Shown: piece by piece, positions 12,440 to 25,632 of the stretch
Position numbering within the stretch: position 1 is the stretch's first letter
Layout: each line of letters opens with the position of its first letter
Source: Anseranas semipalmata
Taxonomy: Eukaryota; Chordata; Aves; Anseriformes; Anseranatidae
Direction of reading: 5' to 3'
Assembly: GCA_013399115.1 (NCBI GenBank)
Contig: VXAA01003374.1
Coordinates: 1 to 64,000 of the forward strand
DNA length: 64,000 bases
Made by a program: the position numbers and the translations under genes
Notes under the pieces: generated by a model
What the model saw: only the letters and a program-made list of their open reading frames with translations
The model's database searches: none
What the model was told of the DNA's origin: nothing

Positions 12440-12720
12440 GACCCATCTGCACGTCTATGTATTAAAAACTCAATCCTCTTCCCATAAAACATACTCCCAG
12501 TCACTGTTTTAGCAGAACAGCAGCTAATTTCCAATAGCCTGCGGAAGATTGCCATTGGATTTGGAATTTCCTGCCAAGCTGGTTTCTGCCAGTTTGTAAC
12601 AGAATTTGCACTGCTTTATCATCACGATCTCACTAGGAATCTGAAGCAATGATAAAATGGTATTTATACAAAAATAAACCTTGTTCCCACACAAATACAC
12701 TATATGACATCAGAATGGTT
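12440..12720. promoter_or_regulatory. Candidate conserved non-coding element
   Basis: Repeat-free, balanced sequence with words such as CAGCTAATTTCC, GATTGCCATTGGA and GCAATGATAAAATGG, which combine homeodomain-type and CCAAT-type sites. It has no open frame of note. Conservation is only suspected; a multi-species alignment would decide it. Confidence 0.2.
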
Positions 12721-15700
12721 CATTTTTTGCCCACAAGAAAATGACTAAGTCCATTATCATGAATGATTCTGTGCTTTTCTCTATAATTATTATGAATTAA
12801 TCTGCTACATTTTCTGTTTCAATGGCAGCCTTTAAATAACAATGTTAACATCCTAGTCAAACAGGATCTCATACTTACAGATCTGATCTCTTCAATTGTT
12901 TACTTAAAAAATGTATCTTCACCTTCCTTATATACCAGGTTATAAACTCCAAATCAATGCAGAAAGTCTCTCCCTTCACCTTTAAAATGCAATTAAAGTT
13001 TCTCAAGTCACTAGTTTTGATTTTAATGGAAGTAACATCGCTCCAAGTGTGGCTTAAAAATTGGGGTGAAATATCCATTTTCTTACACCCCTTGTTCAGT
13101 ACCTGCCCACCTGGACTCTGTTCTCATTATCAGAAGTATATCATAGAGATGTCAACTGAGTTTCACCAGTGCAAATCTGAGGACAAAGAAAATAACTTTC
13201 ACCATCTATAGATACCAAGAGAACCTGAAATCTCTGACAGATGAGTTCTGGCAGCTTATGGCATGGCACCTATGGAGGTTTCTGCCTCCAACTGTCCACC
13301 GCATCACTTTGCTGGAAGTACCATTTGGTAACACTGCAGAATGCGTGATACTCCCCAAGCCTTCTCTGCTCACCTCTCAGCATCTCAGCAGAAATGACTG
13401 GAGGAAGCAATATTTACATCCAGGATGTGCCACCCTTTGTTCACTACCTCTCTGGCTCTGGGAAAAAGTGGAATATGGGGCAGGACCACCAGTAGAGAAG
13501 TGGCAAGGGTTGCGACACCTCCTACCTGGGTGACAGCAATGGATCCAAGCCTCCATGAAACAAGGTGAGCAGGAGAGGAAATGGGAGTACCCAAGGCAAC
13601 ACAGCTCTCAGAAGAACATGACATAGTGTGAAATGAATCTTAAAATGTGACTCATTTCCCCAGCTGGTTCGGCCAAACTCAGCTACACTATCCAAGCCCG
13701 GGTGAAGCCACCTTGTCAAGCCCAATAACACTGCTAGCCACAGGCAGAGTACATTGCGGGTGTCAGATCATAAGAAGGGAAAAGCACAGAAGAGAGATGC
13801 TTCTCATTTCTCAGCTATATTCACACCAAATGCTGTATAGATACTGTACAAAGAGCTTTCCTTCTGTTGGATTTGCCTGCACCTGTTATAATCTAATTAG
13901 GAGGAAATTGGTCTTGTCTTACTCACACCATAAACATAGGCAACATAAATGTATAAATCTTTCTCTTAAACTCCTTTTATTTCCTTCTGAAATGCCAGAA
14001 TACTGCCCTGTGAACCCAATGTGTAATTCTCTTTTGCATAGCATGATGAATAATGGATCAAGGTTATATCTACCACAGATGAAAATCATGCCGTTCTGAA
14101 ATCCATTCAGTGCTTCATGGACCCCAAATCCTCTAGGTGCTATATATTTCATCTGTCATAAATCCATGTAATGTTCCTGTGCATGACACTATTCATTTAG
14201 ATCACCAATTTAGTTAAAATGACAGATGTGAAAAAAGCACATGTAACCAAACAACTCCCCAGCGATCACACAGCTGCTGATGCTGAAGGGACTGCATGCT
14301 TTATTCTGTGACAGTCAGGCATTTACCACCTGCTGTCAATATAATGTCAGGTGGAGCTATGCAGTACACCTTCAGCTTACTTGTATTCCAGCTGTTCTCC
14401 TTAAGTTTTTGCAGGAAATTAAGTGCAGTAGGTGGGATCCTGCCCCCACTGCCCCTGTGGTTCATAGGAATCTCTCCATTGTTGGATCGGGGCCCAGAGA
14501 CCAACTCCTGAAAGATGAGGAAACCTAGCAGCTGATCCTCACTTCATTTCTTTCTTTGCACAAAATCCTTTTGCACATCAAGAAGAATTCAATATAAAAC
14601 CAGAAAACAGGGCAACATCCTAAACAAAGGACATCTATTACACTTATCTTTAAAGTCTAGATCCTGCCGTTCCCACTACAGTTCAATAGTCCTTATTCAG
14701 TAACTAGTCTTGGGCATCCTCAAAGTAGTGTAGGGACCTTCTCAAGCTCAGCTAGGCAAGGTGTAGCAAATCAGGCTATGAGGCCCCTATTCAACAATGC
14801 CCTTAAGCAAGTGTTTATGACCCATTAATGAAAGTAGCCAAATGCTTTGATGAATTGGGTCTTTAAACAACAAGGAAGCTATATTTCAAAGTGGCACCGT
14901 ATATCTCTAAAATGAACATATGGCTCTTAATGTTTTCTGAAAGGCGTTTGTTTTACGATATGCATCAATTTATTGTGCAGTATCCAGTTTTCCTACATTT
15001 TTAACATAATGAAAGTTATCAGGAAAAACTAAGTTTGCTTTTCTGATTGAATGAACAAAATGTCTTCAGATTATATTTCTCTTTGTTATATGACAAAAAA
15101 ACAACCAGAGGATGTGCTTTCTTCACACAGAATTCACCATTGTCTTGGTATGAAATGGGAGAAATATATGCTTTTCTGCTCAAATCACTATACATCAGAT
15201 TTCATCATGGACTTTGTGCATAAAATTAGCCTGCCCAACCATCTAAACAAATAAATGAATCAATGTAACATTGTTTTTATATGGCATATTGTCATCATTC
15301 ATTAGCAATTTAATTCTGCATGTGTTCTACAGTTTGATAGACAAGTTGTGCACAGGAAAAAAAAAAAAGAAACAACATTCTTAAGACTGGCACCTACAGC
15401 TAAGCTGTTAAATTCATATTAATGCATCAAAATAAGTAATCAGCAACTCTCAAAATCAGGTCATTCATTTTTGTGCCTAAATATAGATCTAGATGACTAA
15501 CTTTAGGCATTCACAGTAGAAAAATGTTCATCCAAACATGTCATCAGGGAGAGCTGAATAGACTTCTAGAAGAAACACTTGAGAGAAAATTTCTAAACGA
15601 TAACAATTTGGATGATAAATAGTATTATAATTTATTATTCATATAGTTCTATTGGTGTGCCTGGCATTCTAAAGGCAAGAGAAGAAATACAATAAATATG

Positions 15701-18700
15701 CAATTCTAAATATACATTAAAGACTAGAACTGAGGCTATAAAGATTTAGAACACAATTACTGGTGTTCAGCTGATTTTATCTGATTATATTTATCTGAGG
15801 AAAGGATTTATGCAGAGATTTTTCTCCTCTGCCTTATGAAAATAAAAGGTAGGATGACACTTGTGATCTTAGAAACAGAAATGCAATCAAGCAAAATTCT
15901 CCAACTTAGACCTAAATCCACATGGTTATTTAGGTGTATAATTTCTACATCGACATCCAACTTTCCACTGACATCAAGGGGAAAACAATGGGAACTAGGG
16001 GTGGAATTCAGCTCCAAAATCTATAGAGAGAAAGGTAATTCCAAAGAGTGACTTACATTACTCTAAGGTACGTGTCTTAGAAGGATTCTGGATATTGCTC
16101 TCTTTCTGTTAATCAGAGAGGAAGAAAGACCACTAGTTTCAACTGGATATCTGACTTTAAAGGTGAAATAAATCCTTTTGTTGGTGCCTACCTCAAAATT
16201 GTGTTCCCATATTTCTTTTGGATTGAAGCATTGCAAGGTAGATGCTGACATCTAGGTATATTCAGCACCTAAAAATCCCATGGATTTTTATGCAAATGCA
16301 TGATCCCTCTATCCGACTTCTGCAAAGGGAACAGTCGCATTCCTGATGGAGTGAAAAGCAAGTGTTCATTTGAACTGAGGGGAACAAGTATTTGCACCCA
16401 GAAAATATGTGCTGTTTTTTAAAGAAGTGTTAAGCAATTCACATATTCCTGGTGAATCCCCTCTTGGCAGGCTGTGTAGTAAGCAGTGACCATCTGAGTT
16501 TCATTCTGTGCCAGCTTCTGTATCTGGCCTCTCAGCCAGTTAGTTTAACTTATTGCTCCTCGTAAGGATCTAAGAGCTCTAATGAAGAGCTACTGATCAA
16601 GTTAAAATACAAAAGAAAATGCATTATGGCTGGGACATTCACACAAATAACTTACTAATAACTGCCCATTTTGCAAAGAGGAAGACTGATGTTTAACAGG
16701 ATCTTGTTTCAGTAAAACACTCATTTCAGTCCTAGAAAAATGTGTCATCACACGTTAGAGAGAAACCATTCTTTTTGTGTCTAGGGAGAACATATTTGCA
16801 GTGTAAAAATTTCCCATGAAGACAGCAATGAGGCCAGAATCTAGAAAGCATTTTAGATGTGCAAGCCTGCATTACATCTAAGAAAACAATGATTACAGAT
16901 GAAATTTCAGCTGTGCCACCACTCCCCCAGCTCTGAGTCCATCTTCAACAGTGAAACTAGAATCTCTGTGGAGTCTTTCAACATCAGACAGTCCATCTTT
17001 TCAGTCTAGCCAACACAGATGGCAAAGCTGAGGCTCAGGCTCTGGTAACTATAAATGATGCAGCCCCCAGATTCTTTCATAAAGAACAGAAGCATGAGAT
17101 GGTTCAGGGAGGGTCAAGCCCAACTATATAAAATAGGAAGGACGGATCACCTCTCTCTCTCTTTCTGTCTCTCCATTGGCAGTAGTGTCTAGAAGCAAGT
17201 CATCTAAGCTTAGACTAGCACCTAACTTTTCCACAGTTCCATTTAAGTAAGACCAATGCAGGGAATAGCCCTAAAGCACCAAGGTCTAAAAGACGCACAG
17301 AAAGGTTAAATGAAGTTGGCTGTGTGGCAGTAATTTAGCTCCTCGCTACCTCATCTGCAGAGTTCTCCTCTTGGTCGTGCTGTGGTAAGCCCTTCACCCT
17401 TAGCCCACCATAACGGAGCAGCTTCCCCAGAGGATAGCCATCCAGGAACAGCTGTGATTTTCACCTGGAGCTGAGGGCCAGCCAGAGCGAAAATGACATC
17501 TTTACGTTTAAGAGAAGAACTGCTGGAACAGAAGTCATTCTTACAATCTGCTTACTGAAACAAGAAGGGTAATAAAAACATGCAAACTTCAGCAGTAACG
17601 AGGCAAACCGATATAAATGAGCGGCATACATTTAACTGGCTTCACCACCGCAAAACCGCCTGTAGAGGCCTGCTCTCCTCGTAGTGCAGCTAAACAAGCC
17701 ACGTACCAGCTGGTTACCAAATCTGAAAGGCACAGGCTGTCAGTGCTTTCCTGACATCTCTAAACTTCTACAGGACACCTACCATGCCAGCAGTGCCTCT
17801 GCCTTTGTACAGTGCATTTCCCACCAGCAGGTCATACAGCAGTACAGTTGTGGGGGTGCGGTGTATACAATGCCAGCTCCTGATCACCCCTGTCATCAAC
17901 AAAATTGACTACCTTTCCAGTGCTCCCGAGCAGCCCCTGACGAGGAACTCCCACTGGGAGTTGTCATTTTGATAGAAGGCATCAATGACCCGTTTTCTCC
18001 CTCTGACAATTCTGGCAGAGGTCCCACTCTTCCTTCTATTGTCTCTGCACATCTTTAACGAGAAATATTAAATTCTCACATTCTCAGAGTCCTCCCCACT
18101 CAAGCACTGCTTGCAGCAGGGCGAAATACCAATAATGAGACTGAATAAATCTCCGATGCAGTGAATATCCCTTTCTCGAGGACTGCTCAAGAGCAAGCAC
18201 AAAAATAGTTCTGCATCCTGCATCCTCCACCATGATTTGGGTCCAGCTAATCTAGGCCCGGATCGAATACCATGTGTCAAATTTAGCAAACCACCCCTTC
18301 CCCATGATCTAATCAATCAGATAAACAACCAATCTCACTAACAGAAAACACTGTTTAAAAAACATAATGATATGTTTACAGTAAAGCTATTACAGAACCA
18401 GGTAGAGAAGTCATATTTAATTATAATATACGTTTTACACAATTTTACTAACACTTTTCATGGACTGGACAATTTTTGACCACTTACCAAGGCACACATT
18501 CTTCTTTAACCTGCTCAGTGCTGATGGGGAAACAGAATAAAGAGGATGTTTATAGTTTATGGGTACATCTGGTGATGCTGAAGCTCATGAGCCACACTGA
18601 TATCATTTGAGTGCCATCTTCCACCAATTAAATACAATCCCCACAGTTCCCATGTTCAACAGCTTGAAACTGGACCTGTTTGAATCATTAGGGTTTCAAA

Positions 18701-21299
18701 TTTAGCCTTTCTTGTCTTTCCAGCCATTTGAAAAGAAAATTGTAATTTATAACCACGTGTTATTCTGCTTCCAAAGCAGGTAGATGAAAAGGAAGAACTC
18801 TTCATATTCATAGGGCCTTCACACAGTTAGAGCATGTAACCTTGGTGACCTGCAACATCAAATGAGAAAAGACAATGCTCAGTCTTTTAGTTTTTAGCTT
18901 TGAGCACTTTGAATCTACAATGAAGTCAATTCTGAGCATCTGGTCTTTTTAACCCCTTACATTCAAAGGTCATTTGATCTTCAGCAGAGTTAAGATTTGT
19001 CAATGTTATAAACATTATTTCATACTTATTAAGAATGAAGAATAGCTTGTGATATGGCTACAGTGGGGTTAGATGTGTTTCCAATCCCTCCTGTTATTTA
19101 CAATTTTATTGAGATGCTAAAAATAAAAAATGAAATTAATTCTGACCATTTATAGGACACCTCTTATAGCAAACATGCAGCATGGGGCATGACAGAGTTT
19201 ACACATGCTGATGAGAGTTAGCAATTTGCAAGTAGCTCAAGCTGTCCTTTGTCTTTCCTTCAGGCATTTATCTTGTGGGTTAGTTTGGTTTGATTGGTTT
19301 GATTTGAGCCACAGCTATTTTTCCAACTTGGTCAGGTTCTGGTGCTGATGACAGCAGGTCCCAGCTGCTACCGAAGTCAATAACATTCCTCAGCTCTTCA
19401 GCCTGTACAAATAATTGACCGAGAAAAAGCTGTAACTCTTTACATTTTTATAATAATACTCTGTGCAGAGATGAGTCCACCTCTCAGAATCCCAATGCAA
19501 AACTTACATCCAAACTTCCACCCATTTCACTGATATTGGGTACAGTGCCTCTGCTTGGATCTCTGCTTGAGATAAAAACGAGCAGCAGTCCATGTTTCTG
19601 TCCCAGCTTCTTCAAATATGAACCTTTCCAAAAGAAAGCTTGTGGATCATAGTGTCTGAAATTCCTTTTAGGTATATCATTAATTATCCAATATTCTGAA
19701 AGTATTTTTGTGACTCTAAACACTAAATTAGTCACCATCCAACTTGAACATCCAGCTTGTTCAGAAATGAACTCTTTCTTCAGTTTATATTATAAAGCTG
19801 GTAACTATAAAAGATCCACCACTCTTACAAACACCTAGGCTTTGTTGAAATAACTCACTGAAGTCAATTCAACTATTAGGTGCACAACTCGAAGCACAAG
19901 AATTGAGTTCGTTATTTAGAAAGCTGGGAAAGAGGTGGGAAAGAAAGAAAGAAAGAACTGATTTCACCTAATTTGAGACAACTCACTGAGGCACTAAATA
20001 GGGAATTTAGTCATCTTAAATGTTTTTATACAATGAAAAAAGCAGAAGAGAGATCTCCAGAGAGCAATTCATGTTAAATCACCCTTAGCTGGTGTTGTCA
20101 CACACCCCCAGCCCAATACTTCAGTGCAGGATTCATAAATAATACCAGAAGGGAGTCATCTTTTTTAACTGCTTCTTGATTACCATTCACACCAGAATTA
20201 GCATATCAAGGTAGGAAGAAACACATGAATATTTATTACCTCCATTCCTATATGGAAGCTTAAATGAAGAATTTGCAAGAACGTGAGGGACAGACCTACA
20301 GATATTATTTATACGCTTAAGTAAAACCTCTGAGCTAAAATTCTGATGGCAAAGTAATGCCTTTGAAGGAGTGACAAAGCTATGTCTGTGAGCATGTTAT
20401 TTCCATGAGATATCACTGAAATAATAGCAACAATCACCCTAATTGGCTGTACTGACAATGAGTGCAATCCACGGAGCCCTTGAAAACAGGCAGCTAGGAA
20501 ACAAGGGGAAGAGCGCAGCTGAAGCTGGCTGAGCAGTGGCAGCACACATGAGCCAACCAGGCAAGCATTGCTAGGGAGACATTTTGGCACAACAGGGACA
20601 CATGAATTCCCCGGACTTTCTTCCTTTCACCCTGTAAACTTTCAAAGCAGCAAAACTCCCATTCTGTGCCCGGCAGCTCCTCCCCATCACCAAGCCCTCC
20701 TTCCCCACAGTCACTGGCCCGAGGGACTGCAAGGAAGGCGCTGCTGGTGGGTACCCTGCCATGCTCAGGCATTTCCCACAAAAAGGGTCAGGGTGGAAAT
20801 CAGCCTGTCTCAGTTGTTCTAGAGTATGAGAAAAGCGAGTTTTCTGAGAAGGAGAAGGAAGGGAGGAGAGGGAACACAGACAGGAAAAACAGAACAAGGA
20901 GGGGGAGATGAGAAAGAACATCACTGAAAGCAACTTTCACTGCAGTTTAAGATTAATGATTGCTCATCCACAAGCACTCTACAATCTGAGGTAAGTGGAA
21001 AAAGCCGGAGATGCTACTCAGTAGCCAGTGTAGCCCCTTGCAGACACAAAAAGCAGTACGCTGATGTTCCCACTCAGACATATAAAACCAATGTGATGTA
21101 TGTAGCTTTTAACTGTTGGTGTGGTATAAAAGTTTTATTGCTGCTTTGGCTTCAAGAAAGCTACAAACCTTGGTTTAGGAATCGCAACCCCTTGTAAAAA
21201 TGGTTATGAAAGGCATCTTTCCTAATCACATTAGCAAACCCTTCTCTCCATTTTCCCTCTCATTAAAAAGCTTAAATATTTTACAGCTATAGTGTGTGG
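12721..21299. other. Long non-coding stretch with faint repeat relics
   Basis: No exon is recognised. A possible MIR fragment in reverse orientation lies around 17015-17060 (words CACAGATGGCAAAGCTGAGG and CTCAGGCTCTGG). Degenerate GTGCCTAAATATAGATCTAG-type words near 15470-15520 and 15890-15970 resemble an old sauropsid interspersed repeat. A short CT-rich run lies at about 17150-17170. The open frames at 13.3-13.7 and 20.3-20.9 kb overlap in opposite strands and show no family match. Confidence 0.35.
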
Positions 21300-21538
21300 G
21301 CTTATGTCCAGATTACCCTTCATTAAATGACTTTTACAGTAGCTGGATACAAGCCTTGTCTATTATTGCACACCAGCTAATTATGTCTCCTTTGTTTTCA
21401 TTTCATCATTTTAAACAAAGCTTTTAGGGACCCAGCTACTCTGTGAGAGGTGTTGCCAAGCCGAACACATTTCCAGCAAATCCCAGCTGGGCTGCATTCA
21501 TTTCATCTGATGATCTTTGCAACATGAAGTAGGTCTTT
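21300..21538. promoter_or_regulatory. Candidate conserved non-coding element
   Basis: A repeat-free block with closely spaced ATTA-type words (CAGCTAATTATG, CCCTTCATTAAATGAC) and ATTTCATCATTTTAAAC. It is followed by a single N at 21539. Inference only. Confidence 0.2.
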
Positions 21539-21539
21539 N
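21539..21539. other. Single ambiguous base
   Basis: One N in otherwise called sequence (AGGTCTTTNC), an assembly ambiguity. Confidence 0.98.
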
Positions 21540-22810
21540 CTGTAGTGCTTACTGTCGTTTAATGCAAAGATGACTTCTCATTGGGAAAAAATCCAGCAGG
21601 ATGTCAGTGAACAGTGAAATATGATGTACAGTGATTCTAAACATCATAGCTAAGCTGTGTGAATGACTGGTTCTATCAAGCATTTTCTGATTTCTGACAG
21701 CATTGCTGTTTTCAGATTACCCCAGTAATGTTTCCATAGTGTATTATTATATTCATGGCAAGAAGAAGGGGAGGAGGCCTGAAAATTACTTCCCTCCTGG
21801 CAATGAATTGTCATTTGGGTCCCACGTTGAGCCAGCTCTTTGCATTGCCTGAGAAGCCAAGGGAGCCAGCAAAAAGATATGATTTCCCCAGAGCTGGGGG
21901 GCCAAGGGAAATGATCAGGCATCTGAAGTCTCCCCAGGGTGCAAAAAGCAATAGCAAAAGGCTTCGCTAAAGAGAGAGATTTTTCAGTATCTGTTCAATT
22001 AAAATCTACATTTAAATCTTTAGTTACACACTCCTATCTAGGATACACCAAATAATCAAAATAATCGTATGAGAAACAATAATAAGAATTGTTATATGTT
22101 TTTGCATGAGCAAAGTTGTATATCAATCTCTGCATATAGCATATAAGATGGCTGGCCCTTGTGCCACAGAGTCAAAAGCCCATTTGTGACATGATAGAGA
22201 AGCCAAATGAGAAAGGAAGCTGTGCATCACTTCATAGGGGTCTCAGTTCTCCTACTTTTCTCATGGGCATTTTGTAATTCCTCTTTAACTTTTTTTGACT
22301 GCTTTTCAACTCTTGTAAGCCTTCCTTGACCATGGAGCTTTCTAGCCTCCCTTGAGCATATGGCATGCACATAGCCCATTGAGGAAAGTTTTGCATGTTC
22401 CTGCTATCCATATTCTTTGAGCTTGCAAGTCCCACCCTTTACTTTCTATATATTTGCAGTTTTGGCTACATGTAAAGTCTTAGAGGGTTTAGTGGGTATA
22501 AAACCCCAAAAGACAGTAAATGTGAAGAGCTTCTATTGTTATCAGCCTAGAATTTTATTGAGTTCTTAAGGGACAATATTAATCTTTCTAAATGTTTTTG
22601 GTAAACTATGTCACTGGTAAGGAATTCAGTAGAAAACCCACCAAAAATATGACCATATCTCTACTGAGTATCATAGCATAGTTCATCTTCTATTAAAATC
22701 TGTGAAGTCTTTCTGTGGCATTCTCTACCACCATATATTCTTACTATGTATTGAAGGGGAAACACTCCTTTGCCTCCTACCTGCGTTCCCATGTAGATAG
22801 GAGAGAAACG
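21540..22810. other. Non-coding stretch, no identified feature
   Basis: Unique AT-leaning sequence. No exon or classifiable repeat seen up to the CR1 tail. Confidence 0.4.
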
Positions 22811-22950
22811 AGCTGGAGGTGCTCAAGGACAGGTTGGATGGGGCTTTGAGCAACCTGGTCTAGTGGGAGGTGTCCCTGCCTATGGCTGGGGGTTGGAACC
22901 AGATGATCTTTAAGGTCCCTTCCAACCCAAGCCATTCTATGATTCTATGA
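22811..22950 (+). mobile_element. CR1 LINE 3' end fragment, plus strand
   Basis: About 140 bases beginning CTGGAGGTGCTCAAGGACAG and running through GGTCTAGTGGGAGGTGTCCC to the terminal ATTCTATGATTCTATGA. This is the sense strand of the same CR1 3' end found reversed at 8654 and 55795. It keeps only the last codons of ORF2 (the [15 protein letters not shown] part) and the 3' untranslated tail. It is severely 5' truncated. Confidence 0.93.
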
Positions 22951-24840
22951 AGGCAGCAGATATAACAGCCTTTCTTCAATCTTCCTATCTCGGAAAGAGG
23001 TTATGCACGGGTGGATGTCTTCACACTTTCCAGTTCCAGGTTGTTCTTCAGCTGAATAGGATCCAGGCTAAGCATTCTTCCCAAAACATCATGTCCAGCT
23101 GGCTAAATGGTCCGTCACTGCTTTTCATCCCAAATATTGCCTGAGCAATATGACCAATACACTGATCAATAGTCAGTAAGTATAATGCATGCAGCCAGCT
23201 CCAGAAACCCTCCTTCTCCACCCACTTCACCAGCTCTTTTTCTAACACCTAACTTGGTGGTCTGTTTCAAAAAGACCTGTGAGGCAAGAAGGCACCTTTA
23301 TCTCCCACTGACACAAGGCATGAGGCCACCTCCCATCCTATTAGCCCACAAAGCACCAACCCCATTTGCCTTATACAACAGCAATGAGTAAGCACAACCT
23401 CCCTCCCCATGAAATGTAATAGGAAAATAAAAAACAATCTGGCAGAAATGGATCCCTGCAAGCTCCCCAGCCAGGTTATCTTTCCAAACTGTGCATGTTT
23501 TTCAGAGATATTTGTTCACAGAAGAGAATAATATGGAAAATGTACCCACTCCAGCACATGCAGGTGTTGACTTGATTTTCCTCTGGAAAAAAAAAAAAAA
23601 AAAAAAAAAACTCCTCTAAAAAAATATTCAACCTGAAGGGAGAGGGCTAATCACATAGCGGGATCCCTAAAGCCAGTGTCCTTGTCCCGCCGCAGCAGCT
23701 TTGGCAGCAGTACAGCAGGGGACACAGCAGCTGTTGGAGAGCCTGCTTGGCTTTGCCTCTGCTCCCGCTATTTGCTACTATACATGCAGCATAAATACCA
23801 TAAAGAAAAACCTGTCAAGCAGACCATTTCCCATTATTTGGAAATTAGCAACCTTTATACTGTTTCTAAAACAAATTGTTTCCATTATCAGAACATTGCA
23901 ATGCTATATGCATCCACAAGAAATCACCACGTGAATATATTTCTGGCTTTAATATAGTGGCTTTTTTTCTATGAACAATTTGACTCCCTTTTTCCTGGTA
24001 TTCCATTCAGGAGAAATATAATAAAAACTCAGGTAAAAACACAGTGTTTGCAATTATTTTCTTGTGCCCTTCAGTACTAGGAGAACAATTTGTTCCCTTT
24101 AATTTCAAAAGAGAGCAACAATTAATTAAGCTAATGAGAATTAAAGAAAAAAAAAAAAAAGTACTTCAAAGGATTGCTGACCTACGAAAAAAAATCTTAT
24201 TTTGGTCCTGATGCTAAAATAAAGGTTTTTTTTGCATAAATAGAATCAATTTCACAGAAGCTGTATCCGTAAAACATACTCCCAGGATTGTGGTTTTGGC
24301 AAAGAGGGGCTTCAAACTGCAGTTATACTGGTGAACTGATTTTGATATGTGCATTTGCTTGTAAAATCCTTTGTTAAGGGAGGATATCATCACCAAGCTG
24401 GGAGCTAAGACATAAGCCCAGGATGCTATCCAGTAGCAAACTGGCCAAACGTTTGTATGTTTGGCAAAAGCATACAGACATAAGCTTTTTGACTGTTGCT
24501 TTACTAATAAGAAAAAAAAAAAAAAGTGCATTTGCTGGTCCAAACATCCCCCTTAGCAGAGAAAGGCCTGCAGGGAAAAGAAAACACATAAAAATGCACT
24601 GAAGCAAAGTAATGCTCCTTGAAGCTGACTGTGCCCCTAAACTATGCTCCTGAGATTATATCCTGAGGCGGCAGGGGGCATGGTTAAGAGCAATTCTCTC
24701 CGGCTCGGAAAGAATGAAGGCAAGTGTCAGCACTGCCATAAAATCAATTCATGGATGATTGCTCCCAGGATGACTCGAAGCGGCAGTGACATGAGTCTGG
24801 ACATTGTGCTGGTGAGGAACCACCCCTAATGGCTTTCCAT
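22951..24840. other. Non-coding stretch
   Basis: Mostly unique. A pure A run occupies 23587-23610, with shorter A runs near 24147-24160 and 24511-24525. At 23640-23960 a repeat-free block with many short AT-rich words could be regulatory, but no motif decides it. Confidence 0.4.
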
Positions 24841-24960
24841 CTGATCCCCGGCTGCAGGGGTCAGCTGAGCCACTGCACGAGCGCAGGGCTGCGATGCGAG
24901 GTCACAGATCCGACGCGTCGGTGTGCAGCCAGCTCGTGACGGCGACACTTGTTGCACTGT
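24841..24960. promoter_or_regulatory. Isolated CpG cluster with a 12-base palindrome
   Basis: About a dozen CpGs fall within 24845-24950, in flanks where CpG is scarce. The centre is the perfect palindrome CCGACGCGTCGG at 24910-24921. No frame, TATA box or initiator is evident nearby. It could be a small regulatory CpG cluster or the remnant of a CpG-rich insertion. Confidence 0.35.
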
Positions 24961-25199
24961 ACAGAGAAGGTTGCCAAACAGGCTGGTGGAGCTTAGGATA
25001 CTGCACAGATCTGGCAGGCTTCCTTGTACCCTGTTAATCCTCTCTTTTTACAGCACTGTTGTCTGTTTTTTCTGGTTTTGAGGTCTGAATCATAGCTTGA
25101 TCATCAGTCAGATCCTGTTAACATGGGACAGCTTAGTGTCTATCATCATAATACGAAGGGCCTGGCAATTATTTTTTCTCTGATACAGTCTTTTTAGTA

Positions 25200-25632
25200 T
25201 GTGCTAGCCTGGCCTAGAGAGCACGGACCAGTCTTACACTCCACTAATGGCCTCTCTCTCCTTACCACCAAGGCTGTTCTTGCACACAGAATTTGCACTA
25301 GTACAATTAAAAGTGGTTTTCAAATTGATTTAGCCCTTAGCACACCTTCTCTGTACAGGGACACTTTCATCAGCTTATCTTCAGCTTATCTTCTAGCTAG
25401 CATAGGATTCGATCACGTGAAGCATTCAAGATACTTCTGCTCACCAGCTGCCATCTGTCAGCTGAACCACAACAACACACTCCAAACCCCTCCCTGGCCC
25501 GCCCCTAGTGCCCAATAAAATGCTTAAAAGCCCCACTCTCTCGCTCCCCTGACCAGCTTTCCAAGATCCCAAGCCACCCTGGGGCATGCCAAGCATAGCT
25601 GGGACTTCCCAAGCCTGCTCTTGGAGTCAACA
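25200..25632 (+). mobile_element. Weak candidate for a solo LTR
   Basis: The stretch begins TGTGCTAGCC and ends GAGTCAACA, so TG...CA ends can be drawn. It contains CCCAATAAAATGCTTAAAAG at 25512-25531, a polyadenylation-type signal placed as in a U3-R-U5 structure. No matching target duplication, primer-binding site or paired LTR was found. The boundaries are guesses. Confidence 0.2.

Noticed and set aside
19484..19738. 84-codon minus-strand frame with a protein-like look (YDPQAFFWKGSYLKKLGQ)
   Set aside because: No family recognised, no supporting splice sites, and it is short enough to be chance.
24644..24829. 61-codon plus-strand frame beside the CpG cluster
   Set aside because: No donor, domain or start context supports it. 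The CpG cluster was kept as a separate observation.
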